Below, one piece after another: positions 57,950-62,289 of a stretch of DNA of 62,289 nt. Below the pieces are notes generated by a model. It was given only the letters and a program-made list of their open reading frames with translations, searched no databases and was not told where the DNA came from. The stretch spans positions 1-62,289 of the forward strand of contig JBBHKE010003033.1 of assembly GCA_037447655.1 (NCBI GenBank), in the 5' to 3' direction. The first letter of the stretch is position 1. Each line of letters opens with the position of its first letter. The DNA comes from Zygnema cylindricum (lineage: Eukaryota; Streptophyta; Zygnematophyceae; Zygnematales; Zygnemataceae). Made by a program: the position numbers and the translations under genes.

Positions 57950-59579
57950 TATGGAATGGAAAACGTTTTTCTTGTGAGTATTTGTGGTTTTTTTTTTAGG
58001 GTTTCGGTCACTTAAAGATTTATCGATGATTATTAACAAATGAAACAAATTTTGAACTTCGCACCATTTTACAAAATGTGATTTTGTCGTGTCATAAAAA
58101 AATTCGGCTAACAAACCACCTTGATAGTGTGACAGTGACAGGGAGAGAGGGAGGCGACGACGGCGTAAACTCCTGCAAAGGACCAATGATTGAAAGTGGA
58201 GCTCCGACACCCTGCAATATTTTTCCGTACATGCACGTGACTGGCAGGAAAAAACATTTCCGTACATGCGCATGACGGGCAAGAAAAAATTAGCGAGTAC
58301 TCTCCCTCGTGCTATAAAATTACAACTACAGTACATTTCTGTACCTTGCGCGTCCACTCGCTGAAGCATTATCGTACATTCTAAAATTGTTATTCGTACC
58401 GGAAGAGTGTCCTATTATTCTATTAATGACTCCGTCGCAGTCCCGTCCACTTGCCAAAATTAAATGCGTCACAATCAATCTGTTCATACTGGCAACCGAC
58501 ACTTTCGAATATATACGTTAGGAACGCTTTCCCGAATCGATCTGTCGTACGTTTTACCAATGACGTAACTTCAATCACCTTCATTGTTCACTTGTTCACA
58601 GTAGCCAATTGGTACGGTAATGTACTTTACGTCCTTTTAATTTCCATCTGTACATTTGGATTTACGTTCACACTTTTCTCCCCCAATCAGTGGATCGATC
58701 GAACCTTTAAAAATACCACACAACATCTGTTGATTCCGTACACACGAAAACACGCACACGCACGAAATTCAATTTTGAAAAACAACAATTTCAAGGCCAT
58801 TTTCAATGGTCGCCGTCCAGATCAGAGTCCGTTAAATTTGTACGGCCAAAAACTGCTCAATCGATTAAAAAAGCCCTTGAACTGATCAGATTTTGTCCCT
58901 TTTGGCCCCTCACGGACAGGTGGCCTAACTTAGTATTCCATAACTACTACAGTACTCGACAACACTGTTCTGACAATAATTACTATTCCGACAATAGAAT
59001 TATCGCAGCTGGCAACAATGTGTCCAATCGACGTCAGCGATTCACCGTACAATACGTCAGGGTGCGTCAGGGTCTCGTTTTGTCGTCTACTATTTTTGGA
59101 CTGGCGCGCGTCAGAAAAGTACTCTGAAGTTAAAAGACTTTTTCCTGCCGCCGAGTAAATTGTTTTTTTAAGGCGCAGCTCCATAATGATATTTTTTTAG
59201 CTTAAGAAATCCCATCGAATCCTAATGACCTAATCTTCCGTATTTGTGCTGCATGTAGGTTTCGATAAAATGAGTTGTACTGTAGCGAATGATAAATAGC
59301 CACGCTGACATCTTCCTGGATGCTAGAAAACAGAAAACTTTTCTTTCGCTTTTCCCTCTGGTCGTCTAACACTGGTCATTGGAGGCTAAATCATCGTAGT
59401 CCAATCGAAATTTTTAATATCTAATTTGTCTAATCCTTTCTGATACGGAAATTTATCTTTCTCGATTGTCGAAATCTAATCTGTTACCTCGAAGCGATTC
59501 CACGCGGCTAAGTTTTTTTCTAAGCAATAGAGGAAAACGACAGAAAATAACTGTAACTATAGCACATGCAAAAGTGCCC
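57950..59579 (-). mobile_element. decayed Harbinger-like element H5 (one end recognised)
   Basis: The right edge reads TAGCACATGCAAAAGTGCCC (59560-59579), matching the left-type end of H1, and the block GACAGAAAATAACTGTAACT precedes it as in H1. The segment near 58130-58310 shares TGCAAAGGACC and CCGTACATGC blocks with H2. The far end was not found, so the left limit is a guess. Confidence 0.5.
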
Positions 59580-59582
59580 TAA

Positions 59583-59720
59583 GGGTGGGGCCCCATGTAA
59601 TTATAACTTAGCGAACTTACTTTGTAATCTAGCGCAGATTCTCCATACACGGTTTTCAAGTGACCCAATGTGTATATTCTACGCAATCTTGTGTTTTGTC
59701 GAGCTGGACAATGCTTTCTA
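59583..59720 (-). mobile_element. right-type end of a second Harbinger-like element (H6)
   Basis: Begins GGGTGGGGCCCCATGTAATT, followed by AACTTAGCGAACTTACTTTG and TCTAGCGCAGATT, which match the inner ends of H2, H3 and H4. Only the trinucleotide TAA (59580-59582) separates it from H5. Its opposite end was not found. Confidence 0.6.
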
Positions 59721-59881
59721 AGGCCAGCACGGAAAGGAACTCGATATTAGTGACCCTACTAACGTCCCCGAGACTAATGTCACACAGCCAGTTGGTATAA
59801 ATCGAGGAACTTATTTTCGGTCGACTTCAAAGTTGTTATTAAAAAATCAGTCAATCAAGGCTCCTTGACGGCAGGACAAAA

Positions 59882-59945
59882 ATGGCGCGTTGGCGAATCG
59901 CAATCTCGGCGACCCTTGTAACTTTTTTAGGCTCCGCGACATCAG
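59882..59945 (+). CDS. possible first exon encoding a signal peptide
   Basis: ATG with A-rich context (ACAAAAATGG), then MARWRIAISATLVTFLGSAT with a basic start, hydrophobic core and small residues, ending at a GTGGGT donor. No second exon could be identified before the window ends, so this may be chance. Confidence 0.22.
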
Positions 59946-60059
59946 GTGGGTGGCGACAATGATTTTGTAAGGCACAATTGTGAAATAGACGGCAATTTAG
60001 TTTTGATTCAGTTCAGTTTGTGGTCTTGTGACGTTTCGGTTTAGTTTTCCTGTCAATGT

Positions 60060-60905
60060 AGTTTCGGTTGTATCTGTAGCTCTTGTAATACTTCTATGTT
60101 GCGCTTTGTTGTTGTATTAGTGGGACTTGTAATACTTTATGTTGCGCTTTTGATAGGATCTCACACAAAAATGCAGAGTGCAAGATTACAGCGGAAGCAA
60201 AAAAAAACATTCAGACAAGAGGAAACTATCCACGAAAGCCAATATATTTCACGGACGTTTTCTCCCACAAAAGGTTCAGTTTTCCCTCCCACTAAGCTGC
60301 AGTATATAGTACTGCAAATGTAACGTCATACAATCAAACTAAAACAACAAACCAAACTATAAAGTATGCACCGAGCGCCCACAAATCAAATCGCGTCAAT
60401 ACGCGAAACGACATAATACAAGGTACAAGACACATGTACAAACAAGAACAAATAAAGACAAAACGAAACCACTAACCGTACACACCAAACGAAACAAAAT
60501 ACTTGGTCGTCGTCAAACTAAATCTTCGCGAGACCAAAGTACTACATAACCGTACGACTTGACTTAATGACTCCAAACCAATCTAGACCACTATCTTCAC
60601 GTAACGCCAACCTAGCTGGCCGCGCGACAGACCGCGACGGCCGATTACAACCTTGATTCTAACAGCTTTGTTGTTGTATTTGTGGGACTTGTAATACTTT
60701 ATGTTGCTCCTTGTTATTGTATTTGTGGGACATGTAATACTTTATGTTGCGCTTTGTTGTTGTATTTATGGGACTTGTAATACTTTATGTTGCGCTTTGT
60801 TGTTGTATTTATGGGACTTATAATACTTTTATGTTTCACTATGTTGTTGTATTTGTGGAACTTGTTATTCTTTATGTTTCGCTTTGTTCTTGTATTTGTG
60901 GCCGA
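60060..60905. repeat. minisatellite of about 43 bp, split by an insertion
   Basis: Unit GTTGTTGTATTTGTGGGACT plus TGTAATACTTTATGTTGCGC repeats about five times in 60666-60905 and about twice in 60070-60150. The copies are slightly diverged. A 514 bp insertion lies between the two parts. A further half unit occurs near 61866-61900. Confidence 0.85.
60151..60664. mobile_element. solo-LTR-like insertion (514 bp) with 5-bp target duplication GCTTT
   Basis: The insert begins TGATAGGATC and ends ATTCTAACA, so has TG...CA ends, and is flanked by GCTTT at 60146-60150 and 60665-60669. Removing it with one GCTTT restores the exact minisatellite sequence GTTGCGCTTTGTTGTTGTAT. A 5 bp duplication with TG/CA ends is the signature of an LTR retrotransposon insertion reduced to one LTR. 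No coding region inside. Confidence 0.78.
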
Positions 60906-61081
60906 CGACCATTTTGTCCTTTAAAAGTTTGTCTATAGCGTGGTTTTCAGTGCTCTTTTAGTTTGGTTTTGGTTTGTTGTGTTTATTTTTTTTGTTAAAT
61001 ATGTTTTTGCTCTTAGTGTTGCTTAGCTTTTGTAGTTTCGTTTTGTACTTTGGGTTTTCTAACTGTAGCCTTCAATGGTAC
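60906..61081. other. short T-rich spacer, nothing recognised
   Basis: TTTTGTTAAATATG-like low-complexity sequence between the minisatellite and M7. Confidence 0.5.
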
Positions 61082-61585
61082 AGTACACCGCCAATCGCTA
61101 ATAGAGTAAATAACGCTAATTCGGTGCCCTTAGCAAAAAAAAAAAAACCTGAAATACAATCCATAATTCTATTTTTTCCTTTACGCCTTTTAGGGTTATT
61201 TTTTTAAGTAGAGTTAATAATGAAAGGACACTACAATGTTTATAGTGTAGTGTACGGTCATTTTTTTCCGTACAAATATGTACTTTTTGAAATACAAATG
61301 TACAAAAAGTCATTTAATGTGATTGTGCACGCATGTGAATGTGCACTAGAAAAAGAGACACAAACTCGAATATTCTGATTTTGGCGTACAAATTGTCAGA
61401 TTTTGTACGGATACATATATTGATGTAGACATCAATACGGCGGGCATTTATTATTTGAAAAAACCAAAATTAGAGTTAGTGATTAATTACTATATATGTT
61501 TTTTTTTCCCCCAATTAGCGTTAATAACACTAAATATTTTTTACGCTATTTATTCCATTACTCTAATAGCGATTGGCGGTGTAGT
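61082..61585. mobile_element. TACACCG-family element, copy M7 (about 504 bp)
   Basis: Left end AGTACACCGCCAATCGC preceded by TAC, right end GCGATTGGCGGTGTAGT. The interior is AT-rich and lacks a transposase. Confidence 0.8.
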
Positions 61586-61586
61586 G

Positions 61587-61789
61587 TACACCGTGAATCG
61601 TTATTAGCCTTATGTACGCTATATCGGCACCCCAAAATTTTGACATTGATACCTTAAATATAATAAATTACACTATTTAAGGACGTGGACCATAATCTGC
61701 CTCGTCTCCTCGCACTAAATTAGAATAAATGACGCTAATTTTTTCTTTACACTAATAATTTCTATACGCTAATAACGATTCAAGGTGTA
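61587..61789. mobile_element. TACACCG-family element, copy M8 (about 203 bp)
   Basis: Starts TACACCGTGAATCG next to M7 and ends CGATTCAAGGTGTA. Its body matches M6 and M5 (CTATATCGGCACCCCAAAAT, ACGTGGACCATAATCTGCC). Confidence 0.85.
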
Positions 61790-62039
61790 GTGAACAATTT
61801 AACCATCGCAGTTTTAATTATAAACTCTTTCTCCTTATTTTGCTCTGTTTTTATATATCAATATTTGTAGTACTCGTAGTACTTTATGTTTCGCTTGGTT
61901 TTTGGCGCCTTGTGATAGGCGCGCCTTTTGCGTGTTGAATGTACGGTTGGCAGGACCGCGTCAACGTGTTTCTACATTTAGAGTGCAATATATTGTCTTT
62001 CCGCGGAGTGCTAGAACAAAAATAACTTTTTTTTTCTGT
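61790..62039. other. no gene recognised
   Basis: AT-rich sequence including a partial minisatellite unit (GTAGTACTTTATGTTTCGCT). No exon or element ends seen. Confidence 0.45.
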
Positions 62040-62044
62040 CTTCC

Positions 62045-62289
62045 ATACTCTCTTGCTGGTGAGCTCTAACTCCCCCTCTCTCCCACTCTCTCTCTTGCTC
62101 TCTAACTTTGTCTCTCTCCCTCTTTTTTTCTTTCTCTTTCTCTCCCTCTGCCCCTCTCCCTCTCCCTCTCTCCCTCTCCCTCTCCCTCTCCCTCTCTTCC
62201 TCTCTCTGTCTCTCTCCCTCCTTTGACTCTCTTTCTCTCCATCTCCCTCTCTTCCTCTCTCACTCTCTCCCTCTCCCTCTCCCTCTCCC
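62045..62289. repeat. CT-rich microsatellite running to the window end
   Basis: CTCCCTCTCTCTC-type tract of about 240 bases, similar to those at 22862 and 54728; its right end lies outside the window. Confidence 0.85.

Noticed and set aside
58451-58885. 144-residue plus-strand ORF
   Set aside because: It lies within a decayed transposon-like region, has no recognised motif and no splice or homology support.

Overview
This window is nuclear DNA of a photosynthetic eukaryote of the green lineage, most likely a streptophyte-type alga or an early-diverging plant (inference). The evidence is GT-AG introns in every confident gene but one, a plant-type histone H2B, an organelle-type pentatricopeptide (PPR) protein that matches the plant At5g02830 family along its length, and abundant Ty1/copia retrotransposons. 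I see no bacterial, organellar, rRNA, tRNA or CRISPR content.

Regions 1-20490 are almost entirely retrotransposon: a decayed plus-strand copia copy (1 to about 4735); a three-copy satellite of about 590 bp that contains the LTR-leader-gag junction of that element (4699-6458); a small inverted-repeat element (7154-7378); a minus-strand tandem copia array in which neighbouring units share single LTRs (7419-17612); and the 3' half of a different plus-strand copia element with a clean 830 bp LTR (17613-20490). From 20913 to 23544 lies the 3' end of a plus-strand coiled-coil gene with a Cys/His-rich tail. A small minus-strand ORF (25388-25798) and an intron-containing histone H2B gene (26815-27517) follow.

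From 39772 down to 29355 a minus-strand gene of 11 exons encodes a 978-residue PPR protein with an SMR-like C-terminus. The exon lengths sum to an exact multiple of three, and every junction keeps frame. From 40249 to 46772 is a nest of DNA transposons: TACACCG-ended elements, a hAT-type MITE with an 8 bp target duplication, and Harbinger-like elements with TAA/TTA duplications. From 49733 to 57230 a plus-strand gene of nine exons encodes a divergent 808-residue dynamin-family GTPase. The remainder (57231-62289) holds decayed Harbinger-like ends, a minisatellite split by a 514 bp solo-LTR-like insertion with a 5 bp duplication, two more TACACCG elements and a terminal CT-rich tract.

The genes are not an operon and have separate jobs: chromatin (H2B), probable plastid RNA biology (PPR), membrane remodelling (dynamin). 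No new multigene system is evident. The most unusual content is in the repeats: a satellite carrying a retrotransposon junction, shared-LTR tandems, recurrent short tandem duplications inside every copia copy, and nested elements whose insertion order can be read from target duplications.
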